Source: Pseudomonas sp. MN1F
Lineage (GTDB): Bacteria > Pseudomonadota > Gammaproteobacteria > Pseudomonadales > Pseudomonadaceae
Length of the DNA stretch: 64,000 nucleotides
Reading direction: 5' to 3'
Assembly (NCBI RefSeq): GCF_009391885.1
Contig: NZ_VZII01000009.1
Coordinates: forward strand, 124,001 to 188,000
Shown here: piece by piece, positions 37,020-46,083 of the stretch
Layout: every line of letters starts with the position of its first letter
Position numbering within the stretch: the stretch's first letter is position 1
Program-made: the position numbers and the translations under genes
The notes under the pieces: generated by a model
What the model was told of the DNA's origin: nothing
Database searches by the model: none
The model's input: only the letters and a program-made list of their open reading frames with translations

Positions 37020-37220
37020 ATGCGCATTCAACTGAACGGTGAACCTTACGAATTGCCCGCTGGCGAAAGCGTCGCGGCCCTGCTGACCCGCCTGGAACTG
37101 ACCGGGCGCCGGGTGGCGGTGGAACTCAACCTGGATATCGTGCCGCGTAGCCAGCACGACAGCACGCAGCTGAACGATGGCGATCAGGTCGAAGTGGTCC
37201 ACGCCATCGGTGGCGGCTGA
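37020..37220 (+). CDS. thiS: Sulfur carrier protein ThiS
   Basis: A 66-residue ubiquitin-like sulfur carrier. Its C-terminal GlyGly (AIGGG) is adenylated and thiocarboxylated to deliver sulfur for the thiazole ring of thiamine. The beta-grasp signature LNGEPYELPAGESVAALL is clear. The ATG at 37020 gives the usual length; an ATG five codons upstream is possible. thiG follows 54 bases downstream, as expected for a thiazole operon. Confidence 0.95.
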   Translation: MRIQLNGEPYELPAGESVAALLTRLELTGRRVAVELNLDIVPRSQHDSTQLNDGDQVEVVHAIGGG

Positions 37221-37274
37221 GCCCGGCCCGGCGATTCACCTGCAAGCCCAGCAATCATTTCCCGAGGAACAACG

Positions 37275-38087
37275 ATGAGCAACGTTCGTAGCGACAAGCC
37301 CTTCATCCTGGCCGGGCGCACTTTCCAGTCGCGCCTGCTGGTAGGCACCGGCAAGTACCGTGACATGGAAGAAACCCGCCTGGCCACCGAGGCCTCGGGT
37401 GCCGAAATCGTCACCGTGGCCGTGCGCCGGACCAACCTTGGCCAGAATGCGGGCGAGCCGAACCTGCTCGACGTGCTGTCGCCCGACAAGTACACCATCC
37501 TGCCAAACACCGCAGGCTGCTTTGACGCTGTCGAGGCGGTGCGTACCTGCCGTCTGGCCCGTGAGCTGCTCGATGGCCACAAGTCCCACGAGTCGCGCAC
37601 CCTGGTGAAGCTGGAAGTGCTGGCGGACCAGAAAACCCTGTTCCCCAACGTGATCGAAACCCTCAAGGCCGCCGAAGTGCTGGTCAAGGACGGGTTCGAC
37701 GTGATGGTCTACACCAGCGACGATCCGATCATCGCCCGCCAGCTGGCCGAAGCCGGCTGCATCGCGGTGATGCCGCTGGCCGGCCTGATCGGCACTGGCC
37801 TGGGCATCTGCAACCCGTACAACCTGCAGATCATCCTCGAGGAGTCGAAGGTGCCGGTGCTGGTCGACGCGGGTGTCGGTACCGCCTCCGATGCCACCAT
37901 CGCCATGGAAATGGGCTGTGAAGCCGTACTGATGAACTCGGCCATCGCCCACGCCCAGCAGCCTGTGCTGATGGCCGAGGCCATGAAGCACGCCATCCTG
38001 GCTGGCCGCATGGCCTACCTGGCCGGCCGCATGCCGAAAAAACTTTATGCCAGCGCCTCTTCGCCGCTGGATGGTCTGATCAAGTAA
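37275..38087 (+). CDS. thiG: Thiazole synthase ThiG
   Basis: A 270-residue TIM-barrel enzyme that joins 1-deoxyxylulose 5-phosphate, dehydroglycine and the ThiS thiocarboxylate into the thiamine thiazole. The Schiff-base lysine is in LVKLEVLAD (about 114), and the phosphate-binding loop is formed by [21 protein letters not shown] (split over two strands, about 193-213). The length is normal. GAGGAAC precedes the ATG. It is followed nine bases later by trmB. Confidence 0.97.
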   Translation: MSNVRSDKPFILAGRTFQSRLLVGTGKYRDMEETRLATEASGAEIVTVAVRRTNLGQNAGEPNLLDVLSPDKYTILPNTAGCFDAVEAVRTCRLARELLDGHKSHESRTLVKLEVLADQKTLFPNVIETLKAAEVLVKDGFDVMVYTSDDPIIARQLAEAGCIAVMPLAGLIGTGLGICNPYNLQIILEESKVPVLVDAGVGTASDATIAMEMGCEAVLMNSAIAHAQQPVLMAEAMKHAILAGRMAYLAGRMPKKLYASASSPLDGLIK

Positions 38088-38096
38088 GAGCCCCTG

Positions 38097-38819
38097 ATGA
38101 CTGACTCGCAAGATACGCCGATCTCCGCCGACGGCGACCAGCGCCCACACCGCCGCATCAAAAGCTTCGTGATGCGCGCCGGGCGCATGACTGAAGGCCA
38201 GCAACGCGGCCTCGACCAGGGCGGTCCGCAGTTCATCCTGCCGCTGGCCGACAGCCCGGTGGACTACGACCAGGTATTCGGCCGTTCGGCGCCGCGTACC
38301 CTGGAGATCGGCTTCGGCATGGGCCATTCCCTGCTGGAAATGGCCGCTGCCGCGCCTGAGCAGGACTTCATCGGTGTTGAAGTGCACCGTCCGGGTGTGG
38401 GCGCGCTGCTCAACGGCGTGCTGACCCAAGGCCTGAAGAACCTGCGGGTGTATGACTGCGATGCGATTGAAGTGCTCAACCGCTGCGTAGCCGATAACAG
38501 CCTCGATCGCCTGATGCTGTTCTTTCCGGACCCATGGCACAAGGCGCGTCACCACAAGCGCCGCATCGTCCAGCTGGAGTTTGCCGAACTGGTGCGGCGC
38601 AAGCTCAAGCCCGGTGGCGTGTTCCACATGGCGACCGACTGGGAGCCGTACGCCGAGTACATGCTGGAAGTGATGAGCGCCGCCCCGGGCTATCGCAACC
38701 GTGCTGAAGACGGTACCTACGTGCCACGCCCGGAAGAGCGCCCGATCACCAAGTTCGAACGCCGCGGCGAGCGGCTGGGGCATGGGGTGTGGGATCTGAA
38801 GTTCGAGAAGGTGGATTGA
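38097..38819 (+). CDS. trmB: tRNA (guanine46-N7) methyltransferase
   Basis: A 240-residue SAM-dependent enzyme that makes m7G46 in the tRNA variable loop. The SAM motif [15 protein letters not shown] (about 66), and the family signature [21 protein letters not shown] (just over one turn, about 141) with its catalytic aspartate, are present. A 55-residue N-terminal extension is basic. It probably shares the thiS-thiG transcript and ends at an intrinsic terminator. Confidence 0.96.
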   Translation: MTDSQDTPISADGDQRPHRRIKSFVMRAGRMTEGQQRGLDQGGPQFILPLADSPVDYDQVFGRSAPRTLEIGFGMGHSLLEMAAAAPEQDFIGVEVHRPGVGALLNGVLTQGLKNLRVYDCDAIEVLNRCVADNSLDRLMLFFPDPWHKARHHKRRIVQLEFAELVRRKLKPGGVFHMATDWEPYAEYMLEVMSAAPGYRNRAEDGTYVPRPEERPITKFERRGERLGHGVWDLKFEKVD

Positions 38820-38867
38820 TTGGCTGATTGAGCCTTTCGAGATGCTGAGGCTTGTAGAAATGCAGGC

Positions 38868-38901
38868 GAAAAAAAACCGCTCTGAGAAGAGCGATTTTTT
38901 T
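38868..38901 (+). terminator. Intrinsic terminator after trmB
   Basis: CGCTCT-GAGA-AGAGCG (the arms share bases with the loop) is flanked by a run of A before and seven T after, 49 bases beyond the trmB stop. It is active on the plus strand, and the A-run makes it potentially bidirectional. Confidence 0.8.
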
Positions 38902-38938
38902 ATGGGAGCGAAAGGACTGAGTATCCTTCGCTCTGAGG

Positions 38939-39216
38939 CTTCACCGAAAACTCCACACAGTCACAAGATCATAGGCACCTTCAGAGCTAGGGTCAATGTG
39001 CGGAAATATCCCGCATTACGTGTGTCGAAGCGGTTAACAGTCTTGGCCGGATAGTCCGAGTACTATTGCGTTGCTCCTGTGTGAGCCAACTCAGTGATGG
39101 GCCGGGTAGGAGAAGAATTCTGCTTTTCGGCCCCTTCGACATGGCCTGAGAACCATGCCGGTGAATCTCTTCGAAGGGCCATCAACCTGGCCACTTCACT
39201 GAGAACTTCACACAGT
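38939..39216 (+). repeat. Imperfect direct repeat flanking a structured non-coding segment
   Basis: CTTCACCGAAAACTCCACAC at 38939 and CTTCACTGAGAACTTCACAC at 39194, each followed by AGT, are 20/23 identical and 255 bases apart. Between them lies a probable RNA fold: GGCCCCTTCGA (39129-39139) pairs with TCGAAGGGCC (39171-39180), enclosing CATGG/CCATG. No annotated class of repeat or RNA is recognised. This segment and the small ORF after it fill the 629-base gap between trmB and the DUF3392 gene. Confidence 0.45.
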
Positions 39217-39283
39217 TTTCGAAGGCATCGAAGCGCCGGTTAGATGCTGGAGGATTGGCCCGCCAACACGGAGGCCAAGGCAT

Positions 39284-39394
39284 ATGAAGCGTTTGCTTGA
39301 TGCGCTGAGCCGCGTCTGGAAGCTCATCCGGATCTTGACTGTGCTCAAGACCGCAAGAGACTTCATGCGCGACCACTTCGATGATGCCCAATAA
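39284..39394 (+). CDS. Small ORF, 36 residues, basic amphipathic peptide (hypothetical)
   Basis: A short ORF begins MKRLLDALSRVWKLI and ends RDHFDDAQ. CGGAGG stands 9 bases before the ATG, and an intrinsic terminator (39414-39441) follows 19 bases after the stop, so it looks like an independent small transcription unit. The peptide is predicted to be one long helix with Leu/Ile/Val/Trp on one face and Arg/Lys on the other, with an acidic tail. It could be a membrane-active small protein or a type I toxin. I recognise no family. Confidence 0.5.
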   Translation: MKRLLDALSRVWKLIRILTVLKTARDFMRDHFDDAQ

Positions 39395-39413
39395 GGGCTA
39401 GTCAGGTGGTAGG

Positions 39414-39441
39414 GCTGCCCTGGTTCTCCGGGGCAGCTTTT
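39414..39441 (+). terminator. Intrinsic terminator after the 36-residue ORF
   Basis: GCTGCCC and GGGCAGC form a 7-bp stem with a ten-base loop followed by TTTT, in plus orientation. trmB already has its own terminator 500 bases upstream, so this one implies a separate transcript. Confidence 0.7.
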
Positions 39442-39448
39442 AGCAGGC

Positions 39449-39775
39449 TCACCCGCGGCGATCAGCCACCACGCCAATCAACACCAGCACCACCAACAAC
39501 ACCGGCGCCAGCGCGTAGTTGTTGAACTGCCCCAAACCCTTCACCACCCACGGTGTGGCATAGATCAGCGCCGCACCACTGCCGATCATCACCAGGGCAG
39601 CCATCACCGGCACCCTTAGCGCGCCCGCCAGGGCACCCAGGCGCTGGTCCACCCAGCCTTTGATGTCGGTGCCGAACAGCACCAGCAGGCAGCCTACCAG
39701 GGCCAGGGAAATCTCAGACAGATTGCTGCGGCTCCAGCGCGAAACCGTGGCGAGCAGATCAAGTACCAGATCCAT
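39449..39775 (-). CDS. DUF3392 inner-membrane protein
   Basis: A 108-residue protein with three or four hydrophobic helices (about 18-36, 55-77 and 84-105), matching the DUF3392 family of Pseudomonas and relatives. No function is known. It is the last gene of the minus-strand run from yggS down, nine bases after hemW. It carries no cysteines or charged residues that would suggest catalysis. Confidence 0.82.
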   Translation of the reverse strand: MDLVLDLLATVSRWSRSNLSEISLALVGCLLVLFGTDIKGWVDQRLGALAGALRVPVMAALVMIGSGAALIYATPWVVKGLGQFNNYALAPVLLVVLVLIGVVADRRG

Positions 39776-39784
39776 GGGTCATCC

Positions 39785-40960
39785 TTAGGTCAAGAAATAC
39801 TGCAGCAGGTCATTGAGGAACAGCTGGCCGCGCGGTGTGGCCGCCAGTCGATCCGGTTCGACCTGCAAAAGGCCCTTTTGTTCGGCTGCGCGGCGGGCTT
39901 GCGCCAGTTGCGCCAAGGGCAGCCCGGTGCGCTGGGTAAACAACTCGGCTTCCACGCCATCGGTGAGGCGCAGAGCGTTCATCAGGAACTCGAACGGCAG
40001 CTCATCCACCGGCAACAGCTTCTCGCCGGCCTTGAACGGCTTGGCCAAGTTCAGGTAGTCCTTGGGCAGACGGGTCTTCCAGGTCCGCAGGATGCGGCCA
40101 TCGGTGAAGGTCAACTTGCCGTGGGCGCCAGCACCGATGCCGATGAAGTCGCCGAAACGCCAGTAATTGAGGTTGTGCTTGGCAGCGCGGTCAGTCTGGG
40201 CATAGGCCGAAACTTCATACTGCTTGAAACCGTTGGCCGCCATCAGCGCCTGGCCGGCTTCCTGGATGTCCCACAGGGTATCGTCTTCAGGCAGCTCCGG
40301 TGGCTGGTTCCAGAACACCGTGTTCGGCTCGACGGTCAGCTGGTACCACGACAGGTGGGTCGGCCCGAGGTCGATGGCCTGGCGCAGGTCACCCAGCGCG
40401 TCATCCAGCGATTGGTTGGGCAGGCCGTGCATCAGGTCCATGTTGAAGTTGTCGAAGCCGGCTGATCGCGCCATGCCGGCGGCGCGGATCGCTTCGTCGC
40501 CATTGTGGATGCGGCCCAGCGCCTCCAGCTTGGCTGGCTGGAAGCTCTGCACACCGATCGAGAGGCGGTTGATACCGGTCTGCCGGTAGGCCTTGAACTT
40601 CTCCTGCTCGAAGGTGCCTGGGTTGGCCTCCAGGGTGATTTCGATGTCCGCCGCGAACGGGATGCGTTGCTCCACGCCACGCAGGAGGCGCCCCAGGGCA
40701 TTGGCACTGAACAGGCTCGGCGTACCGCCGCCGAAGAAGATCGACGACAGGGTCCGGCCCTGCACGGCGGCCAGTTCCAGGTCGAGGTCGGTCAACAAGG
40801 CGTCGACGTAAGCCTCTTCTGGCAGCTCAGGCCCGGCGGCATGGGAGTTGAAGTCACAGTAAGGGCATTTGCGCACACACCACGGGATGTGGATGTACAG
40901 CGCCAGCGGCGGCAGGCTGGTGAGCGCCACCGCGCTGGCTTCGGGCAGCGTTGCGATCAT
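39785..40960 (-). CDS. hemW: Heme chaperone / radical SAM protein HemW
   Basis: A 391-residue radical SAM protein of the coproporphyrinogen III oxidase-like family. The CxxxCxxC cluster motif is [13 protein letters not shown] at about 28-40, followed by FFGGGTPSL (about 76). The HemW C-terminal domain ends in [14 protein letters not shown]. The family is now regarded as heme chaperones rather than oxygen-independent coproporphyrinogen oxidases; HemN proper has an N-terminal extension missing here. The start overlaps the rdgB stop codon by four bases. Confidence 0.93.
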   Translation of the reverse strand: MIATLPEASAVALTSLPPLALYIHIPWCVRKCPYCDFNSHAAGPELPEEAYVDALLTDLDLELAAVQGRTLSSIFFGGGTPSLFSANALGRLLRGVEQRIPFAADIEITLEANPGTFEQEKFKAYRQTGINRLSIGVQSFQPAKLEALGRIHNGDEAIRAAGMARSAGFDNFNMDLMHGLPNQSLDDALGDLRQAIDLGPTHLSWYQLTVEPNTVFWNQPPELPEDDTLWDIQEAGQALMAANGFKQYEVSAYAQTDRAAKHNLNYWRFGDFIGIGAGAHGKLTFTDGRILRTWKTRLPKDYLNLAKPFKAGEKLLPVDELPFEFLMNALRLTDGVEAELFTQRTGLPLAQLAQARRAAEQKGLLQVEPDRLAATPRGQLFLNDLLQYFLT

Positions 40961-41553
40961 GCCAGGCCCAGACGTTGACGCAGCAGGGCCATGGCGCGCG
41001 CGCGGTGGCTGAGCTGGTTCTTATCCACAGGGGCGAGGTCGGCGCTGGAGCACTTGCGCTCCGGCACCCAGAATAGCGGATCGTAGCCGAAGCCATGCTC
41101 GCCGCTTGCCTCGAACAGGATGCTGCCGTGCCACAGGCCTTCGCAAAGGATCGGCAGCGGGTCATCGGCGTGGCGCACCAGGGCCAGCACGCAGACGAAC
41201 TGGGCACCGCGCTGCTCTGGCGGTACATCTTGCAGGGCCTCAAGCAGCTTGGCGTTGTTCGCCGCGTCACCCTTGCCGTCGGCATAGCGCGCCGAGTAGA
41301 TGCCCGGCGCGCCGCCGAGGAAATCCACTGCCAGGCCGGAGTCGTCGGCCAGCGCTGGCAGGCCGGAGATGCGCGCCGCGTTGCGGGCCTTGAGGATGGC
41401 GTTCTCGACGAACGACAGGCCGGTCTCCTCAGGCTCTACCTGGCTGAACTCACCGATCGAGCGCAGCTGCACGGACTGGCCGAGCATGGCCTGGAGTTCC
41501 TTGAGTTTGCCGGCGTTGTGGCTGGCCAATACGAGTTGCTGGAAATTCATCAT
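40957..41553 (-). CDS. rdgB: dITP/XTP pyrophosphatase
   Basis: A 198-residue house-cleaning nucleotidase that hydrolyses dITP and XTP to monophosphates, keeping deaminated purines out of DNA. The family start [18 protein letters not shown], the [15 protein letters not shown] block (about 66) and the [22 protein letters not shown] active-site region (about 88) are present. Two adjacent ATGs exist; 41553 overlaps the upstream TGA (ATGATGA) and 41550 is equally possible. It is coupled on both sides. Confidence 0.96.
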   Translation of the reverse strand: MMNFQQLVLASHNAGKLKELQAMLGQSVQLRSIGEFSQVEPEETGLSFVENAILKARNAARISGLPALADDSGLAVDFLGGAPGIYSARYADGKGDAANNAKLLEALQDVPPEQRGAQFVCVLALVRHADDPLPILCEGLWHGSILFEASGEHGFGYDPLFWVPERKCSSADLAPVDKNQLSHRARAMALLRQRLGLA

Positions 41554-41984
41554 TCGCCTGGGAACACTTCCTGGTTGAAACTGAGTTGGTGGCTGACCCC
41601 GCCGGTTTCGACATTCAGGTCGAAGGTCAGGGTCTCGGCCTGCTCGATCTTGAACTGGGCGATGTAGTACACCGCGCCCTGGTCGGTTATCTGCTTGAAC
41701 GACAGCGGGCTGGTGCGCCCGGTCAGGTCTTTCACCGTGCCGCTGACCACCGCCATGGCGGGCTTGTCGGCCTTGAGCACGGCGATGTTGAGCACGCCTT
41801 GGTTCTTGCTGCGATTCAGCCCGGTGGCAGCGGCGATGTCCGGCTGCAGCATGTTCGAGGTGAAGGCGCTGTAGTGCACCGTCACGTCGCCGAAGACTTC
41901 CTTGCGCTCGGGGCGGGCGGCATCGGCCGCCATCACTGGCAGGGCCAGGCACAGGCTGATCAGGAACAGGGCTAGGCGACGCAT
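41550..41984 (-). CDS. DUF4426 periplasmic protein
   Basis: A 144-residue exported protein with a signal peptide (residues 1-20, cleavage after PVMAA). The mature part is a small beta-rich domain of the DUF4426 family, which is regularly found between metW and rdgB in Pseudomonas. No catalytic residues can be identified. I chose [15 protein letters not shown] as the start because it makes a proper signal peptide and has GGAGG ten bases upstream. Confidence 0.85.
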   Translation of the reverse strand: MRRLALFLISLCLALPVMAADAARPERKEVFGDVTVHYSAFTSNMLQPDIAAATGLNRSKNQGVLNIAVLKADKPAMAVVSGTVKDLTGRTSPLSFKQITDQGAVYYIAQFKIEQAETLTFDLNVETGGVSHQLSFNQEVFPGE

Positions 41985-42006
41985 GGTGCGAATCCTCCGG
42001 TGGGCG

Positions 42007-42627
42007 TCAGACCGCCAGTTGATGCTCCTGCAGGCCCGGGCTGCTGACGCGATAAATGCCGATTTCACCTAGAAGATTAGGCCAAAGCCGCCCACCCCAC
42101 CCGTTACGGTGCAAGTGGTCGACGGCCAGGCGGTCAAGGACCTTGGCGCGGCGCTCATGGCACAGCTCTTCGAAGTCGGCGAAGGTGCAGAAGTGGATGT
42201 TCGGCGTGTTGTACCAGGTGTACGGCATGAAGTCCGAAACCGGCATGCGCCCTTTGGTGGCCAGGTACCAGCGGCAGCGCCAGTGGCCGAAGTTGGGGAA
42301 GGTGATGATGCACTGACGGCCCACCCGCAGCATCTCGTCGAGGATGCGGTCAGGGTACTCCACGGCCTGCAGGGCCTGGGTCATGATCACTACGTCGAAG
42401 CTGTTGCTGGCAAAGTTGCCCAGGCCTTTGTCGAGGTCCTGCTCGATGACGTTGACGCCCTTGGCCACGCAGGCGGCGATGTTGTCGGGGTCGATCTCCA
42501 GGCCATAGCCGGTGACCTGCTTACGGTCACGCAGCGAGGCCAGCAGCTCGCCACTGCCGCAGCCCAGGTCGAGTACCCGGCTGCCGGCGGGAATCCAGTC
42601 GTGGATGATTTCCAGATCGGCTCTCAT
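42007..42627 (-). CDS. metW: Methionine biosynthesis protein MetW
   Basis: A 206-residue Rossmann methyltransferase-like protein that works with MetX in acylation of homoserine. The SAM-type motif is VLDLGCGSGELLASL (about 18-32). It starts 7 bases after the metX stop codon, the conserved metX-metW arrangement. In proteobacteria MetW is needed for full activity of MetX. Confidence 0.93.
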   Translation of the reverse strand: MRADLEIIHDWIPAGSRVLDLGCGSGELLASLRDRKQVTGYGLEIDPDNIAACVAKGVNVIEQDLDKGLGNFASNSFDVVIMTQALQAVEYPDRILDEMLRVGRQCIITFPNFGHWRCRWYLATKGRMPVSDFMPYTWYNTPNIHFCTFADFEELCHERRAKVLDRLAVDHLHRNGWGGRLWPNLLGEIGIYRVSSPGLQEHQLAV

Positions 42628-42634
42628 GCTGTCC

Positions 42635-43774
42635 TCAGATGGCGATGCGGTTCATGTAGTTCGCGAAACCCTGCATGTAGCGAGGCGTGGGGATCAGGAA
42701 GGCATCGTGGCCGTAAGGCGAGTCGATTTCCAGATAACAGACGTTCTTGCGGGCCGCCATGAGGGCGTCGACGATCTCCCGCGAGCGGGCCGGCGAGAAG
42801 CGCCAGTCGGTGGTGAACGACATGATGCAGTAATCCGCCTTGACGTGGGCCAGGGTCGCCGCCAGGTCGCCGCCATTGGCCGCAGCCGGGTCGAAGTAGT
42901 CCAGGGCCTTGGTCATCAGCAGGTAGGTGTTGGCGTCGAAACGGCCAGAAAATTCCTCGCCCTGATAGCGCAGGTAGCTTTCTACCTGGAATTCGACGCT
43001 GTGGAAGTCATAGTTGAGCTTGTCGCTCTTCAGTTCGCGGCCGAATTTTTCACCCATCGAGTCGTCGGACAGGTAAGTGATGTGGCCGACCATGCGCGCC
43101 AGCATCAGGCCGCGCTTGGGGATCACGCCCTGATCCTGGAACGAGCCGCCGTGGAACTCGGGGTCGGTAAGGATGGCCTGACGGGCCACTTCGTTGAAGG
43201 CGATGTTCTGCGCCGACAGCTTGGGTGCCGAGGCGATATCTACACAGTGGCGCACGCGCTCGGGGTAGGTCATGGTCCACTGCAGGGCCTGCATGCCGCC
43301 CAGGCTGCCACCCACGATAGCCGCCCACTGCTGGATGCCCAGGCGGTCGGCCAGGCGTGCCTGGCTATGCACCCAGTCTTCCACGGTCAATACCGGGAAT
43401 TCGGCGCCATAGGGCTTGCCGGTGGCCGGGTTGATGCTGCTCGGGCCGGTGCTGCCATTGCAGCCGCCGAGGTTGTTCAGGCTGACCACGAAGAAGCGGT
43501 TGGTATCGATCGGCTTGCCAGGGCCGATGCAGCTGTCCCACCAGCCCGGCTTGCGGTCGGTGGCGGCATGGTAGCCAGCGGCATGGTGATGGCCGGACAG
43601 GGCATGGCAGATCAGCACGGCATTGCTCGCGCTGGCGTTCAGGGTGCCATAGGTCTCGTAGACCAGCTCGTAGCTGTTGAGCGAACGGCCACAGGCCAGG
43701 GCCAGTGGTTCATCGAACCTGGCAATTTGCGGTGTAACCAGACCGACGGAATCTTCGGGAAGGACAGTGGACAT
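42635..43774 (-). CDS. metX: Homoserine O-acyltransferase (succinyl-type in Pseudomonas)
   Basis: A 379-residue alpha/beta-hydrolase-fold acyltransferase that activates homoserine for methionine synthesis. The nucleophile elbow is [12 protein letters not shown] (about 146). The acid and base are in the last third, for example the [11 protein letters not shown] segment (about 352-362). The family start motif [15 protein letters not shown] precedes. By family knowledge the Pseudomonas MetX enzymes use succinyl-CoA; the acyl donor cannot be proven here. A GC hairpin lies between yggT and this gene. Confidence 0.94.
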   Translation of the reverse strand: MSTVLPEDSVGLVTPQIARFDEPLALACGRSLNSYELVYETYGTLNASASNAVLICHALSGHHHAAGYHAATDRKPGWWDSCIGPGKPIDTNRFFVVSLNNLGGCNGSTGPSSINPATGKPYGAEFPVLTVEDWVHSQARLADRLGIQQWAAIVGGSLGGMQALQWTMTYPERVRHCVDIASAPKLSAQNIAFNEVARQAILTDPEFHGGSFQDQGVIPKRGLMLARMVGHITYLSDDSMGEKFGRELKSDKLNYDFHSVEFQVESYLRYQGEEFSGRFDANTYLLMTKALDYFDPAAANGGDLAATLAHVKADYCIMSFTTDWRFSPARSREIVDALMAARKNVCYLEIDSPYGHDAFLIPTPRYMQGFANYMNRIAI

Positions 43775-43821
43775 CGACCCTGCTCACGCTTGACGGAGGC
43801 GTAAGTCTAAAGAGCACTCCC

Positions 43822-43851
43822 CCCAGCGGCAAGCGAAGGCTTGCCACTGGG
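43822..43851 (-). promoter_or_regulatory. Hairpin between yggT and metX
   Basis: CCCAG-c-GGCAAGC / GCTTGCC-a-CTGGG with a four-base loop lies 48 bases before the metX start. No U-tract follows in the minus direction, so it may stabilise processed mRNA or attenuate read-through rather than terminate. Confidence 0.4.
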
Positions 43852-43872
43852 TTAAGCAGCAGTGCTTGAGGC

Positions 43873-44463
43873 TCAGATCATCCGCCACAGTTCCTGTGGC
43901 ATGCCCGCATAGGCAGCCAGCGGCGGCATGACGAACGACTGGATCACCTGGATCGCCAGGAAGGCGAAGATCGGCGAGATATCCATGCCGCCCAGGTTGG
44001 GCACGATGCGGCGGAACGGTGCCAGCACCGGTTCGCTGATCTGCCAGGCCAGCTCCGCAGCCGGGTTGTGGCTGTTCGGTGCGACCCAGGAAACGATCAC
44101 CATGACGATCATCGCCACCCAGAAGATCTTCAGGAACAGCGAAGTGATGCCGATGATGGCCCACATCAGCAGGTGCAGAACGTCGCCGAAGGTACCGTAG
44201 GTGACCATCAGCACGAAGCCCATCAGCAGCGCCTGGATGACGATCGCCAGCAGCAGCGACGAAGTGTCCAGGCCACCGATGCTGGGGATCACCCGACGGA
44301 TCGGCTTGAGCAGTGGCTGGGTCGCACGCACGGCGAACTGGCTCAGTGGGTTGTAGAAGTTGGCCTTGACCAGTTGCAGTACGAAGCGCAGCAGAACGAT
44401 CACCAGGTACAGGCTGACCAGAGTTTGCACCACGAAGATCGCGGCGCCGGACAGTGCATTCAT
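43873..44463 (-). CDS. yggT: YggT-family inner-membrane protein
   Basis: A 196-residue protein with two tandem YggT modules, each with two hydrophobic helices and a conserved block: PLLKPIRRVIPSIGGLDTSS (about 59-78) and PVLAPFRRIVPNLGGMDISP (about 147-166). The family is linked to osmotic tolerance and to YlmG/septum-site proteins, but its role is not settled. It follows proC by 10 bases in the common yggS-proC-yggT order. Confidence 0.93.
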   Translation of the reverse strand: MNALSGAAIFVVQTLVSLYLVIVLLRFVLQLVKANFYNPLSQFAVRATQPLLKPIRRVIPSIGGLDTSSLLLAIVIQALLMGFVLMVTYGTFGDVLHLLMWAIIGITSLFLKIFWVAMIVMVIVSWVAPNSHNPAAELAWQISEPVLAPFRRIVPNLGGMDISPIFAFLAIQVIQSFVMPPLAAYAGMPQELWRMI

Positions 44464-44473
44464 CAACAGCTCC

Positions 44474-45292
44474 TTATTTGCCCAGTTGTTCGGCCAGCTC
44501 GGCGGAACGCTTCGACGCCGCTTCCAGCGCCTGCTCGACGATGGCTTCGAAGCCATTGCCCTGGAACGACTTGATCGCCGCCTCGGTGGTGCCGGCTGGC
44601 GAGGTGACACGGCGGCGCAGCTCAGCGGCGTCGACATCGCTGGCCACGGCCATGCGCGCGGCGCCCAAGGCGGTTTGCAGGGTCAGTTGCGAGGCGGTTT
44701 CGCGTGGCAGGCCCAGTTTTTCGCCAGCAGCGGTCATCGCTTCGATCAGCAGGAAGAAGTAGGCCGGGCCACTGCCAGAGACCGCGGTGACGGCGTCCAG
44801 TTGTTGCTCGTGCTCCAGCCACAGGGCGGTACCGACTGCCGACAGCAGTTGTTCGGCCTGCTGGCGTTGTTCGGCGGAAACCTCAGCGGTGGCGTACAGG
44901 CCGCTGACGCCCTGGCGCAGCAGCGCCGGCGTGTTGGGCATGCAGCGTACCACCGGGCGGGCGCCGAGCCAGGTCTGCAGGCTGGCGCAGGTGATGCCGG
45001 CGGCGATCGAGACGATCAGTTGACCGGCTGCCAGGTTCGGCTTTAGCGCCTCGCACACGGCCTTCATGACCTGTGGTTTGACTGCCAGCACGACCACGTC
45101 GGCACCGGCAATGGCCTGGGCGTTGTCTTCGAACACCTCGATACCGTGTTCGGCCTGGACGCGGGTGCGGGTCTCGGCGCCGGGGTCGCTGGCACGGATC
45201 TGCGCCGCGTCCAGGCCCTGGGCACGCAGGCCGCCGATCAGGCTGGCGGCCATGTTGCCGGCGCCGATAAAGGCAATACGTGTCTTGCTCAT
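44474..45292 (-). CDS. proC: Pyrroline-5-carboxylate reductase
   Basis: A 272-residue NAD(P)H-dependent reductase for the last step of proline synthesis. The dinucleotide motif IAFIGAGNMAASLIGGL is at 6-22. The C-terminal signature AVSGSGPAYFFLLIEAM (about 161) and SPAGTTEAAIKSF (about 233) are intact. I chose MSKTRIAFIGAGN as the start; the upstream in-frame extension is not family-like. Confidence 0.96.
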   Translation of the reverse strand: MSKTRIAFIGAGNMAASLIGGLRAQGLDAAQIRASDPGAETRTRVQAEHGIEVFEDNAQAIAGADVVVLAVKPQVMKAVCEALKPNLAAGQLIVSIAAGITCASLQTWLGARPVVRCMPNTPALLRQGVSGLYATAEVSAEQRQQAEQLLSAVGTALWLEHEQQLDAVTAVSGSGPAYFFLLIEAMTAAGEKLGLPRETASQLTLQTALGAARMAVASDVDAAELRRRVTSPAGTTEAAIKSFQGNGFEAIVEQALEAASKRSAELAEQLGK

Positions 45293-45330
45293 GTCAGGTC
45301 CTTGAAGGAAAGAGTGAGTAAAGCATGGAA

Positions 45331-46017
45331 TCAGACGGGGCCGTAATTGCGCGCGCCGAACAGGGCGGTACCGATACGTACCCAGGTCGCTCCCTGAGCG
45401 ATGGCCGCCTCCAGGTCGTGGCTCATGCCCATCGACAGGGTATCCAGGCCAAGGCCCAGGCTTTCCTGAAGCTGGCGCAGGCTGGCGAAGGCGGCCTCCT
45501 GGGCGGCACGATCTTCGCTCGGCTCGGGGATTGCCATCAGCCCACGCAGGCGCAGGTTTGGCAGTGCCGCCACGGCCTTGGCCAGTGCTGGCAGGTCGGC
45601 CGGGGCGCAACCGGACTTGCTGTCTTCGCCACTGACGTTCACTTGCAGGCAGATGTTCAGCGCTGGCAAGCCCGCACGGCGCTGTTCGGACAGGCGTTGG
45701 GCGATCTTCAGGCGGTCCACGGAGTGTACCCAGTCGAAATGTTCGGCAATGGCTTTGGTCTTGTTCGACTGAATGGGGCCAATGAAGTGCCAGATCAAGG
45801 GCAGGTCGCGCAGTTCTTCCTGCTTGGCCAGGGCTTCTTGCAGGTAGTTTTCACCGACATCACGCACGCCGGCCGCGTGGATTTCGCGAATGGCGCTGGC
45901 CGGTTTGGTCTTGCTCACCGCCAGCAGCTGGACGCTGGCCGGGTCGCGTCCGGCAGCCTGGGCGGCGCTGTGGATGCGGGCGGCTAGGGCGGAAAGGTTG
46001 TCTGCTATGGTGGACAT
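45331..46017 (-). CDS. yggS: PLP homeostasis protein YggS
   Basis: A 228-residue single-domain TIM-barrel protein that binds pyridoxal phosphate but has no known catalytic activity; it maintains PLP pools. The PLP lysine is in LLAVSKTKPASAI (about 36). The phosphate-binding end WVRIGTALFGARNY is at the C-terminus. It begins the yggS-proC-yggT-metX run and is divergent from pilT. Confidence 0.95.
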   Translation of the reverse strand: MSTIADNLSALAARIHSAAQAAGRDPASVQLLAVSKTKPASAIREIHAAGVRDVGENYLQEALAKQEELRDLPLIWHFIGPIQSNKTKAIAEHFDWVHSVDRLKIAQRLSEQRRAGLPALNICLQVNVSGEDSKSGCAPADLPALAKAVAALPNLRLRGLMAIPEPSEDRAAQEAAFASLRQLQESLGLGLDTLSMGMSHDLEAAIAQGATWVRIGTALFGARNYGPV

Positions 46018-46083
46018 GGATCGATGCCGTCGGCTCTGGAGATCTTCGGCATTCTACCTGCTTGATGGCTATTGGGGAGTCTC

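Noticed and set aside
36942..37220. Longer thiS reading frame starting about 26 codons upstream
   Set aside because: ThiS is uniformly about 66 residues. The extra N-terminal residues do not match the family and cover the promoter region.
37221..37274. TPP riboswitch near the thiamine genes
   Set aside because: There is no THI-box sequence in the short thiS-thiG gap or in front of thiS; thiamine riboswitches normally precede thiC.
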